A program made the position numbers and the translations under genes. The notes beneath the pieces are model-generated. The model had not been told where the DNA came from. It was given only the letters and a program-made list of their open reading frames with translations, and made no database searches. This document shows, piece by piece, positions 15,742-24,082 of a DNA stretch of 56,323 nt. The stretch is taken from NCBI RefSeq assembly GCF_905207245.1, contig NZ_CAJLKP010000039.1:1-56323 (forward strand), written 5' to 3'. The DNA comes from an uncultured Bacteroides sp. GTDB taxonomy: Bacteria; Bacteroidota; Bacteroidia; Bacteroidales; Bacteroidaceae. Within the stretch, counting starts at the first letter, position 1; each line of letters begins with the position of its first letter.

Positions 15742-16914
15742 TTACAGACAGTTATTGAATATAGCCACTACATCCTTAGGTGTAAGTGGTTTGTAGCCGT
15801 TCAGCACACCGCCGGGACAAGCCTTCTCTGCCATGGCAGCAAACTGACTGTCGTCCTTGATACCGATTTCGGACAGGCTGCTTTGCAGTCCCAAGTCCTG
15901 ATAAAGGAAGTCGCTCAGCCGCTTGATTGCCTCTTTCGCCCCGTCCATTTCAGACAAGGAACTGTCCACGCTAAAGAGATTCACGCCGAAGTTTTTGAAC
16001 TGCGGTGCGGTGGTCTCGTCGAGGATGTATTCCATCCAGCGGGGAGTGAGGATGGCGAGTCCCAAGCCGTGGGTGATGTCGTAGAATGCTGACAGTTCAT
16101 GCTCTATCATGTGGCAGGTTGGTGCTTGCATGATACCGTTGTCGAGAAATCCGTTCAACGCCCATGTGGAAGCCCACATCAGGTTGGCGCGAGCCTCGTA
16201 ATTGTCCGGCTCCTTTATGGCAACGGGCGCAAACTTGACGACAGTGCGAATTACTTCTTCCTGCATACGGCTTGCCATGTCCATCTTCTCTCCGGTGGTG
16301 AAATAGTTCACATCCAATACGTGGGAAATGATGTCGGCACTGCCGCAGGCTGTCTGAAAGGCATTGACGCTGAAAGTGTTCGTGGGGTCAAGAAAGGAGA
16401 CTTTCGGTTGTAGCAACGGATGGATAAGTCCCAACTTTTCATTCGTGTCCATATTGGTGATGACGCCTCCGCAATCCATTTCGGAACCGGTAGCGGCAAG
16501 GGTAAGCACGGTCAGGATGGGCAACGCCTTGGTAACCTGTGCCTTTTGCTTCACCAAATCCCAACTGTCGCCGTCATAGTAGGCTGCGGCGGCAATAGCT
16601 TTAGTGCAGTCGATGGTGGAGCCGCCACCTACGGCAAGTAGCACGTCGATATTCTCTTTCTTACAAATATCCGCACCACGGTTCACGGTGGTATGGCGCG
16701 GATTAGGCTCTACGCCCGAAAGTTCGGTTACGGTAATGCCTGTTTCTTTCAACACAGCCATTATTCTGTCATAAAGTCCGATGCGCTTGATGGAGCCGCC
16801 TCCATAAGTCAAGAGTACGCGACTGCCATACTGTTTGATTTCCTCTGCCAGATGCACGAGTTGGTCTTTTCCGAAGTAAATCTTCGTAGTGTTCTGAAAT
16901 ATAAAGTTGTTCAT
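15742..16914 (-). CDS. Iron-containing alcohol dehydrogenase (YqhD/butanol dehydrogenase-like)
   Basis: 390 residues, MNNFIFQNTTKIYFGKDQL, with the nucleotide loop GGGSIKRIGLYD and LAVGGGSTIDCTKAIAAAA. Metal ligands follow the group III pattern: Asp and His in DIISHVLDVNYF, His in MIEHELSAFYD and His in ITHGLGLAIL. Length fits NADPH-dependent BDH/YqhD enzymes that reduce aldehydes such as glyoxal products and furfural to alcohols. Located mid-operon between an SDR and an NTF2-like gene. In E. coli yqhD is likewise controlled by an AraC protein and grouped with an AKR. Confidence 0.9.
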   Translation of the reverse strand: MNNFIFQNTTKIYFGKDQLVHLAEEIKQYGSRVLLTYGGGSIKRIGLYDRIMAVLKETGITVTELSGVEPNPRHTTVNRGADICKKENIDVLLAVGGGSTIDCTKAIAAAAYYDGDSWDLVKQKAQVTKALPILTVLTLAATGSEMDCGGVITNMDTNEKLGLIHPLLQPKVSFLDPTNTFSVNAFQTACGSADIISHVLDVNYFTTGEKMDMASRMQEEVIRTVVKFAPVAIKEPDNYEARANLMWASTWALNGFLDNGIMQAPTCHMIEHELSAFYDITHGLGLAILTPRWMEYILDETTAPQFKNFGVNLFSVDSSLSEMDGAKEAIKRLSDFLYQDLGLQSSLSEIGIKDDSQFAAMAEKACPGGVLNGYKPLTPKDVVAIFNNCL

Positions 16915-16943
16915 ATTCTTTTTGATTTTAATGATTGGTTATT

Positions 16944-17705
16944 TTATCCACGCTGCAAAAATGCGCCATCGACAACGATATCCACACCGGTGGTGTAGGA
17001 CGAGAGGTCGGATAGGAGGAAAGCAACAGTTTGGGCAATCTCCCGAGGTTCGCCCAAGCGTCCCATCGGAATGGTCAATTCCAACTTGTCGGTATATTCC
17101 TTTTGTCCGGGTGCTTCTACCAGCGGCGTGCGAATGACGCCCGGGCATACCGTATTTATACGGATTCCCTTATCAGCATATTCACGGGCAGTGACTTTTG
17201 TCAATCCCGTTATGGCATGTTTGGTAGCCACGTATGCGGAAAATTCAGGTAATATCGTATGCCCTTCAACGGAACCGATATTAACGATTGAGCCGCCGTT
17301 TGATTTAAGCATTTCCGTGATTTCATATTTCATCGCATAGAATATGCCGTCTAAGTTGACACCCATCACCTTGCGCCAGTTTTCGATGGTTGCTTCGTGC
17401 AGAATGGCAGGCGCACCGGCTATTCCGGCATTGTTGACCGCCACGTGCAATGCGCCGAACTCATTTACGGTTTTCGCCACCGCCTTGCGCAATGCCTCCG
17501 CATCCGACACATCGCCCTGAATTGCCAACGCACGTCCGCCCTTGCGACTATTAATCAACGTTTCCATCTTCTTTAAATCATCGGCATTGCGCGCCATAAA
17601 AGCAACGTTGGCGCCACATTCTGCCAGCACTTCCGAAACCGCGCCGCCGATGCCTTTCGTACCGCCCGTAACAAAGGCGACCTTGCCTGTTAAATCTATG
17701 TTCAT
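16944..17705 (-). CDS. Short-chain dehydrogenase/reductase
   Basis: The start at 17705 gives MNIDLTGKVAFVTGGTKGIGGAVSEV; the extra 7 codons upstream carry the AGGAGT-type ribosome site. 253 residues. Classical SDR motifs: TGGTKGIG (cofactor), NNAGIAG, catalytic Ser in NIGSVEGH, YVATK (Tyr and Lys), PGVIRTPLV, and a tail ending DIVVDGAFLQRG. Arg residues in FMARNADD suggest NADPH preference. Expected: oxidation or reduction of a hydroxyl/keto group, as in FabG-like or hydroxysteroid dehydrogenases. Operon gene 5. Confidence 0.9.
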   Translation of the reverse strand: MNIDLTGKVAFVTGGTKGIGGAVSEVLAECGANVAFMARNADDLKKMETLINSRKGGRALAIQGDVSDAEALRKAVAKTVNEFGALHVAVNNAGIAGAPAILHEATIENWRKVMGVNLDGIFYAMKYEITEMLKSNGGSIVNIGSVEGHTILPEFSAYVATKHAITGLTKVTAREYADKGIRINTVCPGVIRTPLVEAPGQKEYTDKLELTIPMGRLGEPREIAQTVAFLLSDLSSYTTGVDIVVDGAFLQRG

Positions 17706-17729
17706 TTTATGACTCCTTTCTTTCATTTG

Positions 17730-18104
17730 TTAATAAGCGGAGGCTTTTGATTCCGTTATGAACCATAAATCGTTGCGCTTTATCAATTCGAGATCCTGAC
17801 GAAGATTCCAGAAGCCACGTTCGCCTCCATATACCTGTGCATCCACTATACTGTAACCCGTCATTGTGGCATGTTCTCCATCTATCTTGATGTTGAACTC
17901 CACGTGTTCTGCTGAAAAATAATTCATTGTTCCATCCAGTACTTCACTGACGAAACCTTCCTTAGGCTGACGAACTCCTGACATGTGTACCAGTGCAAAA
18001 GTTTCATCCAGCACTTCGTCCAAGCCTTTTTCATCCTTGTCTATCATCGCACAATACATCCTGCGATAACAACCTTCTATCATTTTTTGATCTTTCAATT
18101 CCAT
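17730..18104 (-). CDS. NTF2-like (SnoaL/DUF4440) cytosolic protein
   Basis: 124 residues, MELKDQKMIEGCYRRMYCAMIDKDEKGLDEVLDETFALVHMSGVRQPKEGFVSEVLDGTMNYFSAEHVEF, ending RNDLWFITESKASAY. It has the same cone fold and near-identical landmarks (VHMSGVRQPK, LDGTMNYF, ESKASAY) as the lipoprotein at 15234-15740, but no signal peptide. So one operon makes a cytosolic and an envelope version. Substrate and reaction unknown. Confidence 0.82.
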   Translation of the reverse strand: MELKDQKMIEGCYRRMYCAMIDKDEKGLDEVLDETFALVHMSGVRQPKEGFVSEVLDGTMNYFSAEHVEFNIKIDGEHATMTGYSIVDAQVYGGERGFWNLRQDLELIKRNDLWFITESKASAY

Positions 18105-18141
18105 TATATTCTTTCATTATTATATTAAATGCTATTCCGCT

Positions 18142-20130
18142 TTAAATGGCATGCGCCACTTCATATGCCTGCCAGATGGAGGTCATGATACTTCCTACCT
18201 TGTTTCCATCGCCCACTTCATAGATTTCGGCACCTATGCCTTTTAGCTGTTCACGCATGGAAGGCAACGGACGGAATCCTACCGACATGATGACCGTATC
18301 GGCCTGTATCGTCTGCACTTCACCGCCGGGCAATGTTACTACTGCACCCTCATCATTGACTTCCGAAAGACGGCAACCACACATCAGTCTGGTTTGATAA
18401 TGATCGAATGCATCCAGCAACATCTGTTTGTTGCCGAAAGGCACTTCTCCTGCCGAAAGAATATTATCCAATGCTTCAACAATGGTCACCTGCTTTCCCT
18501 CATGAATATATTCCAATGCCATTTCACATCCTACAAGCCCACCACCGACTATCACAATCTGTTCGCCGACCTCTTTGTTGCCCACAAGGGCATCTATGCA
18601 CGACAGTGTCTTGGCATGGTCAATGCCTTTCAGTCTGCCCGGCATTACAGCTGATGAACCAACCGCAAGAATAACTGCATCGGGATGAAGCCCGGCTATC
18701 AGCTCCGGTGTGGCCTCTGTGTTCATGCGTATTTCCACATTTGGATTGACTGCCAGTTCTTGTTTATACCACTCGTTCAGCTCCAGCACTTCGCGTTTGA
18801 AGTCATGTTTTCCTGCCGGGAGCAAATTACCTCCCAATGTATCGGACTTCTCGATAAGGATAACGTGGTGTCCTCTCATTCCGGCAGTACGCGCAGCCTC
18901 CATTCCGGCAACACCACCTCCTACAATTACGATGTTCTTCTTCACTAATGCAGGCAATGCCCGGTAAGTGACGCTACGTCCCATCTCTGGATTTACAGCA
19001 CAAGCTACATATCCGGCAGTGAAATAACGGTGGATGCAGCCTGAGTTACAGCCGATACACGGACGTATTTTCTCCGTATGTCCGGAAAGTACCTTGTTCG
19101 GAAAGTCAGGGTCGGCTATGGACGGTCTTCCAAGTACAATGGCATCGAACTTACCGTCACGTATTCCGGCTTCAGCCATTTTCGGATCGTTCATCCGGCT
19201 GCCTACAAGTACGGGGATATTTACGGCTTTTTTTACCGCTTCGGCCATCTCTACCATATATCCGCGTGGAATATAGGACGGGGGACAGCAATAGTAAAAA
19301 GAATCCAATGTTCCGGTATCCACACTCAGACAGTCGTAACCGTAAGCCTCCAGCAATTTAGCTATCTCAATACTCTCTGCCAAGGTACGTCCGGCTTCTT
19401 CGCTTTCATCCCCTGTAAAGGAGGCTTTCCCGAAATCCTTTACAAAAGTGCGTAGTCCCAAACGGATAGACACCGGAAAGTCCTGTCCGCACTCTTTCTT
19501 TATGCCTTCCACTATTTCGCGAACTACGCGTAATCTATTCTCTAAACTGCCCCCATATTCATCGGTACGCTTGTTGGTCAAAGTCATGGCAAACTCATCC
19601 AGCAAATGCCCCCAATGGAGTGCATGCACTTCCACACCGGCAAAACCAGATGCTTTCGCCAATGCCGCACATTTTATCATCTGGTCTATCTTCTGATGAA
19701 TCTGTTCTTTTGTCAAAGCCTTTGTCAGGACATCCGGCTGTCCTACAGTGGGAAGCTCGGATGGAGCATGGAAGCCGGGGACGTTCCGTCCCAATCCGAA
19801 AGCTAACTGTATAAACATCTTTGTACCGTATGCCTCCAAACGGGCGTTCAGTTCCCGTCCCGCACGTTGGAATACCATGGGATGCTGTAGCATGGTTGGG
19901 CTGTTCTTGTCCACCATGGAGTCAGTGGCATGCCCCCACGAGTAAATCAACCCGAAACCTCCTTGCGCACGACGGACAAAGTACTCTATTCCGTCATTGG
20001 TATATTCGCCGTGTTCGCCTTCATAGAAGCCGGTGTCCATCGGCGCCACAGCGAAACGGTTCTTGATAGTTACCTTGCCGATGTTGAACGGACGGCCAAG
20101 GTTTTCATATTGGTTAGTAGTCATGGTCAA
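18142..20130 (-). CDS. Old-yellow-enzyme/Fe-S/FAD reductase (2,4-dienoyl-CoA reductase, BaiCD-like architecture)
   Basis: 662 residues in three parts. Residues 1-340: FMN-binding TIM barrel (NRFAVAPMDTGFYEG, GFAGVEVHALHWGHLLDEF, TDEYGGSLENRLRVVREIV, FDAIVLGRPSIADPDFPNK). About 353-372: a CxxC-x3-C-x11-C [4Fe-4S] cluster (CIGCNSGCIHRYFTAGYVAC). After 385: FAD- and NAD-binding folds (IVIVGGGVAGMEAART, IVIVGGGLVGCEMALEY). Known relatives reduce C=C bonds conjugated to a carbonyl: FadH, BaiCD/BaiH, NADH oxidases and gut 3-ketosteroid 5-reductases. Gene 3 of the operon, starting 7 bp after the AKR stop. The substrate is likely an enone; which one cannot be told. Confidence 0.9.
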   Translation of the reverse strand: MTMTTNQYENLGRPFNIGKVTIKNRFAVAPMDTGFYEGEHGEYTNDGIEYFVRRAQGGFGLIYSWGHATDSMVDKNSPTMLQHPMVFQRAGRELNARLEAYGTKMFIQLAFGLGRNVPGFHAPSELPTVGQPDVLTKALTKEQIHQKIDQMIKCAALAKASGFAGVEVHALHWGHLLDEFAMTLTNKRTDEYGGSLENRLRVVREIVEGIKKECGQDFPVSIRLGLRTFVKDFGKASFTGDESEEAGRTLAESIEIAKLLEAYGYDCLSVDTGTLDSFYYCCPPSYIPRGYMVEMAEAVKKAVNIPVLVGSRMNDPKMAEAGIRDGKFDAIVLGRPSIADPDFPNKVLSGHTEKIRPCIGCNSGCIHRYFTAGYVACAVNPEMGRSVTYRALPALVKKNIVIVGGGVAGMEAARTAGMRGHHVILIEKSDTLGGNLLPAGKHDFKREVLELNEWYKQELAVNPNVEIRMNTEATPELIAGLHPDAVILAVGSSAVMPGRLKGIDHAKTLSCIDALVGNKEVGEQIVIVGGGLVGCEMALEYIHEGKQVTIVEALDNILSAGEVPFGNKQMLLDAFDHYQTRLMCGCRLSEVNDEGAVVTLPGGEVQTIQADTVIMSVGFRPLPSMREQLKGIGAEIYEVGDGNKVGSIMTSIWQAYEVAHAI

Positions 20131-20136
20131 TCTATC

Positions 20137-21120
20137 TTAATCTATTTTTTCATGAATGTCATTGAGCAGAGCCTGTGACAGGCGGTCGCCCTTGATCTCC
20201 ACTTTAGACAGCATGTCGTCTATTTCCTTTAAATCATCAGTTGTAAGTTCTAAATCTACCGACTTGATGTTATCGTCAATGTACTCTATCTTGTCCATTC
20301 CCGGAATGGGGACGATGAACGGCTTTTGAGCCAACAGCCAAGCCAAAGCTATCTGTACGGTAGAAACGCCTTTCCTTGCGGCTATTTCGTTCAACATGGA
20401 TACGAGCGGCATATTCGCTTTCAGATTCTCTTTTGAGAAACGGGGGAATGAAGCGCGGAGGTCAGTCTTCGGGTCAAAGGTATCATCGGCAGAAATCTTG
20501 CCTGCCAAGAATCCTGTGCCAAGCGGTCCCCAAGGAACAAATCCGATACCCAACTTCTCGCAAGTAGGAATGACAGAATATTCTGGTTCACGTGTCCAAA
20601 TGGCATACTGATTTTGGACAGCGGTTACTGGCTGTACTTTATGGGCACGGCGAATGGTATTGGCACCAGCTTCGGACAAGCCGAAATACTTCACTTTACC
20701 TTCCTGTATCAACTCCTTAACCGTACCTGCAACGTCCTCAATAGGCACATTCGGATCTACACGATGTTGGTAGAGTAAGTCAATGTAATCGGTCTGAAGA
20801 CGTTTCAAGGATTGTTCGACAACCTTACGGATATGTTCCGGACGGCTGTTCAGCCCTCCTTCTTCGGAAATCATGCCAAATTTGGTAGCTAGGGTTATTT
20901 CATGGCGGAACGGTTTGATGGCTTCACCCACCAATTCTTCATTAACAAAAGGGCCGTAAGCCTCGGCAGTATCAAAGAGTGTGATACCACGTTCGTAAGC
21001 GGCGCGTATGGTTCTTACACCTTCTTCTACCGGTACGCCAGCACCTGTTCCAAAACTTAAATTCATGCAACCCATACCTAAGGCTGACACTTCCAATGAT
21101 CCTAATTTTCTTGTTCTCAT
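20137..21120 (-). CDS. Aldo-keto reductase (Tas/PLR type)
   Basis: 327 residues. MRTRKLGSLEVSALGMGCMNLSFG, catalytic Asp50 and Tyr55 (LFDTAEAYG), Lys80 (LATKFG) and His119 (LLYQHRVDPN), and the C-terminal cofactor segment PFIVPIPGMDKIEYIDDNI. Full length and cytosolic. Reduces aldehydes and ketones with NADPH; related proteins handle quinones and aryl aldehydes. Second gene of the operon between the alpha/beta hydrolase and the OYE-type reductase. Its closest relatives in this window are at 8138 and 26463. Confidence 0.9.
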   Translation of the reverse strand: MRTRKLGSLEVSALGMGCMNLSFGTGAGVPVEEGVRTIRAAYERGITLFDTAEAYGPFVNEELVGEAIKPFRHEITLATKFGMISEEGGLNSRPEHIRKVVEQSLKRLQTDYIDLLYQHRVDPNVPIEDVAGTVKELIQEGKVKYFGLSEAGANTIRRAHKVQPVTAVQNQYAIWTREPEYSVIPTCEKLGIGFVPWGPLGTGFLAGKISADDTFDPKTDLRASFPRFSKENLKANMPLVSMLNEIAARKGVSTVQIALAWLLAQKPFIVPIPGMDKIEYIDDNIKSVDLELTTDDLKEIDDMLSKVEIKGDRLSQALLNDIHEKID

Positions 21121-21146
21121 ATTTTTTTTATTGATTAAAATTTATT

Positions 21147-22202
21147 CTAATCTGCTCCCAGTGTGCGGTGAAAGAATGCAGACAGCTTTTCTACGGCAGG
21201 AGTTACGTATTCAGGTTTATCATAAAGTTCGATATGTGATGAACCTTTGATTGCATAGACTTCCTTATCCTTTCCCGGCAAAGCGTTATAGAACCGTTTG
21301 GTCTGCCATTCGGAATCAGCCTTGTCGCCCACGATTAAAAGGACAGGTTGTGTCAGCAACTGAATGTTTTCTATGGCAGAGAACGCCATCTTGGTAGCCT
21401 GGCTGCGACGCAGGAAATAATTATCAGCCCGAGGGTGAAAGGCTCTTACCGTGCGATAATAGTCATAACCTTCGCGGAAGGAAGGTGCCGTTTCAGCAGT
21501 CGGTGTAGGACACATATAGACTTTCATCAAATGTTCTCCACGGGCTTCACGTGTCCGCTGACTGGAAACGTCTTCAAGTATCTTTATTTGTTCCTCTACC
21601 GTTCTTCCTTGCAACCAACTCTCACGGTTGGCTGCACCAATATCTGCTGCGCTGACTCCGGCAACCGCACGGATGCGACGTTCCGTAGGTGCAGTACCTA
21701 TCACATATCCGCCTCCAGCACACAATCCCAATGCACCAATTCTGTGCTCATCAATGAATGGAAGGGTTACCAGATAGTCAACTGCATAGCGGATATCTTC
21801 CACTCGTTCATAAGGAGCTTCCGAATAATGGGGCGTACCACCACTCTCACCTGCATAAGCTGCGTCAAAAGCTAATGTCACGAATCCTTTTTGTGCAAGC
21901 AGATGGGCATACAATCCGGAAGACTGTTCCTTGACACTTCCCGCCGGATGTACACTGATAATAGCCGGATAATGTCTGGAAAAATCAAAATCGGCAGGCA
22001 GGAACAAATTTCCGACCAATACAATGTTGTTGCTTCGCAGAAAGGATACTTTCCGTACGGTCACACCCGTATTGGCAGTAATAGGAGTAACTGTAACCAA
22101 TTCTGTAGCAGGAATTCCCGGTAGTTCCATTTCCTGTGCCTGCATATTTGTCACCGTCATTATTGCGGAGACTAAAAAGGTTAATGCAAATATTCTTTTC
22201 AT
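21147..22202 (-). CDS. Exported alpha/beta hydrolase (dienelactone-hydrolase-like)
   Basis: 351 residues. The signal peptide MKRIFALTFLVSAIMTVTNMQAQ would send it to the periplasm. The alpha/beta hydrolase core shows YPAIISVHPAGSVKEQ (oxyanion region), LAFDAAYAGESGG, and a nucleophile elbow GLCAGGGY with Cys161 in place of the usual Ser, as in dienelactone hydrolase. The acid lies before SEWQTKRFYNAL and the His is in GSSHIELYD. First gene of the ten-gene operon, 112 bp from the class 1 -7 box. Relatives at 27496 and 49416 share the Cys. It probably cleaves an ester or lactone. Confidence 0.85.
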   Translation of the reverse strand: MKRIFALTFLVSAIMTVTNMQAQEMELPGIPATELVTVTPITANTGVTVRKVSFLRSNNIVLVGNLFLPADFDFSRHYPAIISVHPAGSVKEQSSGLYAHLLAQKGFVTLAFDAAYAGESGGTPHYSEAPYERVEDIRYAVDYLVTLPFIDEHRIGALGLCAGGGYVIGTAPTERRIRAVAGVSAADIGAANRESWLQGRTVEEQIKILEDVSSQRTREARGEHLMKVYMCPTPTAETAPSFREGYDYYRTVRAFHPRADNYFLRRSQATKMAFSAIENIQLLTQPVLLIVGDKADSEWQTKRFYNALPGKDKEVYAIKGSSHIELYDKPEYVTPAVEKLSAFFHRTLGAD

Positions 22203-22313
22203 CTGTTGATAGACTTTATAAGAGTTCTAATACTTGTTTTAATTTTAAGTTTCAATATGAAAACTTTCTGTTCTCTCAAAAACTTTGCTTGGATTCTTTT
22301 CTTTGTTACAAGT

Positions 22314-22385
22314 GCAAAGATAAAGGCTTTTACCATGGAAGAAGTTACACAAAACACCTGTTGTTTTACACATTTTACGCAAATG
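22314..22385 (-). promoter_or_regulatory. Class 1 operator B and -7 box (ten-gene operon)
   Basis: Minus-strand TATCTTTGC (22314-22322); TTACACA heptamers at 22345-22351 and 22366-22372 (plus-strand reading) start 31 and 52 nt from it. Alignment with sites A and C extends over about 70 bp, including a third element (ACGCAAATG/GCGCAAATG) at the far end. Confidence 0.75.
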
Positions 22386-22406
22386 GTAAACTAACTATAA
22401 AACTCA

Positions 22407-22473
22407 CTACTTCAACGGTTTTACTAAGGTATCGGTGCGGTGCGTTTCTTCCAGAATTAAACCTTGCGGATAC
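22407..22473 (-). pseudogene. 3'-end fragment of an Fe-S aldo-keto reductase gene
   Basis: The minus strand reads YPQGLILEETHRTDTLVKPLK and a stop at 22407-22409, matching the C-terminus CPQSIQIPEEMHRIDTFVEQLK of the AKR-ferredoxin at 12612-14006. The rest is gone. The remaining bases of 22203-22519 hold the operator and no other recognisable gene. Confidence 0.7.
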
Positions 22474-22519
22474 ATTTCCCATTGCTGATATATTACTGCA
22501 ATGGCAACAGACATATCTT

Positions 22520-23200
22520 TTATCCTTTCGTAATATTTAGCTTCTCCAGCCATGCGTTCACCGTTTCTCTGCCGCTGCGCACATCCTGCCCGCGCATGCC
22601 GAAGGTCTCCAGATAGGTGGCATCGGGAAAGTAGGACTTCAGCAGCGTGGTGCAACTGCTTACGCCACTGCCTTCGTGCGTACCGAAAGGCACTATCGTT
22701 TTACCGGACAAATCATACGCTTCATAAAACGTGCGCATAATCATGGGCGGAGCGCCGTACCATATCGGGGCACCGACAAACACGGTGGTATAGTCTGTAA
22801 GGTTCTCCAAACGGTTCTTGATGGCAGGGCGTGCGTTGCTTGCCGTCTCCTGCTGGGAGACTTGGCGCATCTCGTCATAGTTGGTGGGATAAGCCACTTC
22901 GGGCACTATCTCGAAGACGTCGCCGCCCGTATAGTCCTTGATGTAGCCGGCAAGGACAGCGGTATTGCCCACTGCCACCTGACCGACGGCATAGTTCTCT
23001 CCGGCACGGGAGAAGTAAACTATCAGGGTACGTCCGCTTTGTCCCGGACGGGAAGGGTCTTCGCCTTCGTTTTCAGAAGAATCTGTGTTTTCGTCCTCTT
23101 CTGTGGGCGGAGTAACTTCAGGAGCGTCCTCGCTACCACACGACAGCAGCAGGAAGCTCAGCAGGCAGGCTTGTGCGATTGAGAAAAGTTGTTGCTTCAT
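22520..23200 (-). CDS. Flavodoxin_4 lipoprotein
   Basis: The start at 23200 (MKQQLFSIAQACLLSFLLLSCGSED) gives a lipoprotein signal with LLSC; an alternative start lies three codons upstream. A 40-residue acidic linker (PTEEDENTDSSENEGED) leads to the flavodoxin domain: TLIVYFSRAGENYAVG (FMN phosphate loop), VFVGAPIWYGAPPMIMRTF, PFGTHEGSGVSSC. About 226 residues. Third gene of the MFS-SDR-flavodoxin operon. Very similar in layout to the lipoprotein at 36000-36665. Confidence 0.87.
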   Translation of the reverse strand: MKQQLFSIAQACLLSFLLLSCGSEDAPEVTPPTEEDENTDSSENEGEDPSRPGQSGRTLIVYFSRAGENYAVGQVAVGNTAVLAGYIKDYTGGDVFEIVPEVAYPTNYDEMRQVSQQETASNARPAIKNRLENLTDYTTVFVGAPIWYGAPPMIMRTFYEAYDLSGKTIVPFGTHEGSGVSSCTTLLKSYFPDATYLETFGMRGQDVRSGRETVNAWLEKLNITKG

Positions 23201-23224
23201 TCTATACATTCTATTATAAGGTGA

Positions 23225-24058
23225 TTATTTTTGTGGCTTCAGCGGTCCGTAGAAGAAGGAAGCCGTTGCACCGCCGTCTATCAGGAAGTCCGCTCCGGTG
23301 ATGAAAGCGGCCTTGTCGCTCATCAGCAGTTCCGCCACATTCGCTACCTCGTCGGCTGTGCCGGGACGACCTGCCGGACACTTGGCAAACATATTCTTGT
23401 AGAAGTCGCCGCGCGGTCCGTTGAACTCGTCGATGGCAAGCGGGGTGACGATGATACCCGGCGAGATGGAGTTGATGCGTGCATCCCGTTCGCCCCACTT
23501 CACGGCTTCCGCCATGACACGTTTCACGTTGCAACGCTTCGCCATCTGGTAAGCATGCAATGTGTCACGGATATTTTCCACTTGCAGAACGTCAAGTTTC
23601 AGCAACTCTTCTGTAGGAGTGATGGCAAGCTGCTCGTCCACTTCGGGCGTGAGTGCCGGCATACGGTGTCCCGACTGGCTGGAGATGGTGACTCCCGTAC
23701 CGCCTGCCTTTATCACTTTGCCTACTTCCTCCAGCAATACCGCCGTGCCGTACAAATCGACCTTCAGTATTGTTTCTATGGATGCCTGACTGGGCGATAC
23801 GCCTGCGGCATTGACCAGCATTGAGATTTCGCCATGCTTCTGCGCTTCGGTTATCAGGTTCAAAATGGAGGCGCGTGAGGACAAGTCCATCTCCATCGGT
23901 ACTACGTCGAATCCGGCGTTCGTCATTGTCTGCGCGATGCTTTCGGCATTCTTTACGTTCTTGTCACCCAGGATGATGGTCTTTCCATAACCCATGCAGC
24001 GGGCTATGGCCATGCCGATTTGTCCGGCACCCGTCAAAATCATTACTTCTTTCTTCAT
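23225..24058 (-). CDS. Short-chain dehydrogenase/reductase
   Basis: 277 residues. The N-terminus MKKEVMILTGAGQIGMAIA carries the variant cofactor motif TGAGQIG; next LVNAAGVSPS, VTISSQSGHRM, and the Tyr-x3-Lys pair in AYQMAKRCNV. An insertion of about 25 residues between the Ser and Tyr motifs (PEVDEQLAITPTEELLKLDVLQ) makes it longer than classical SDRs and may form a substrate lid. The tail ITGADFLIDGGATASF is standard. Lies between an MFS transporter and a flavodoxin, so the substrate may be imported or exported by the transporter. Confidence 0.88.
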   Translation of the reverse strand: MKKEVMILTGAGQIGMAIARCMGYGKTIILGDKNVKNAESIAQTMTNAGFDVVPMEMDLSSRASILNLITEAQKHGEISMLVNAAGVSPSQASIETILKVDLYGTAVLLEEVGKVIKAGGTGVTISSQSGHRMPALTPEVDEQLAITPTEELLKLDVLQVENIRDTLHAYQMAKRCNVKRVMAEAVKWGERDARINSISPGIIVTPLAIDEFNGPRGDFYKNMFAKCPAGRPGTADEVANVAELLMSDKAAFITGADFLIDGGATASFFYGPLKPQK

Positions 24059-24082
24059 TGTTCTTTATTTTAATTAGTTTGA

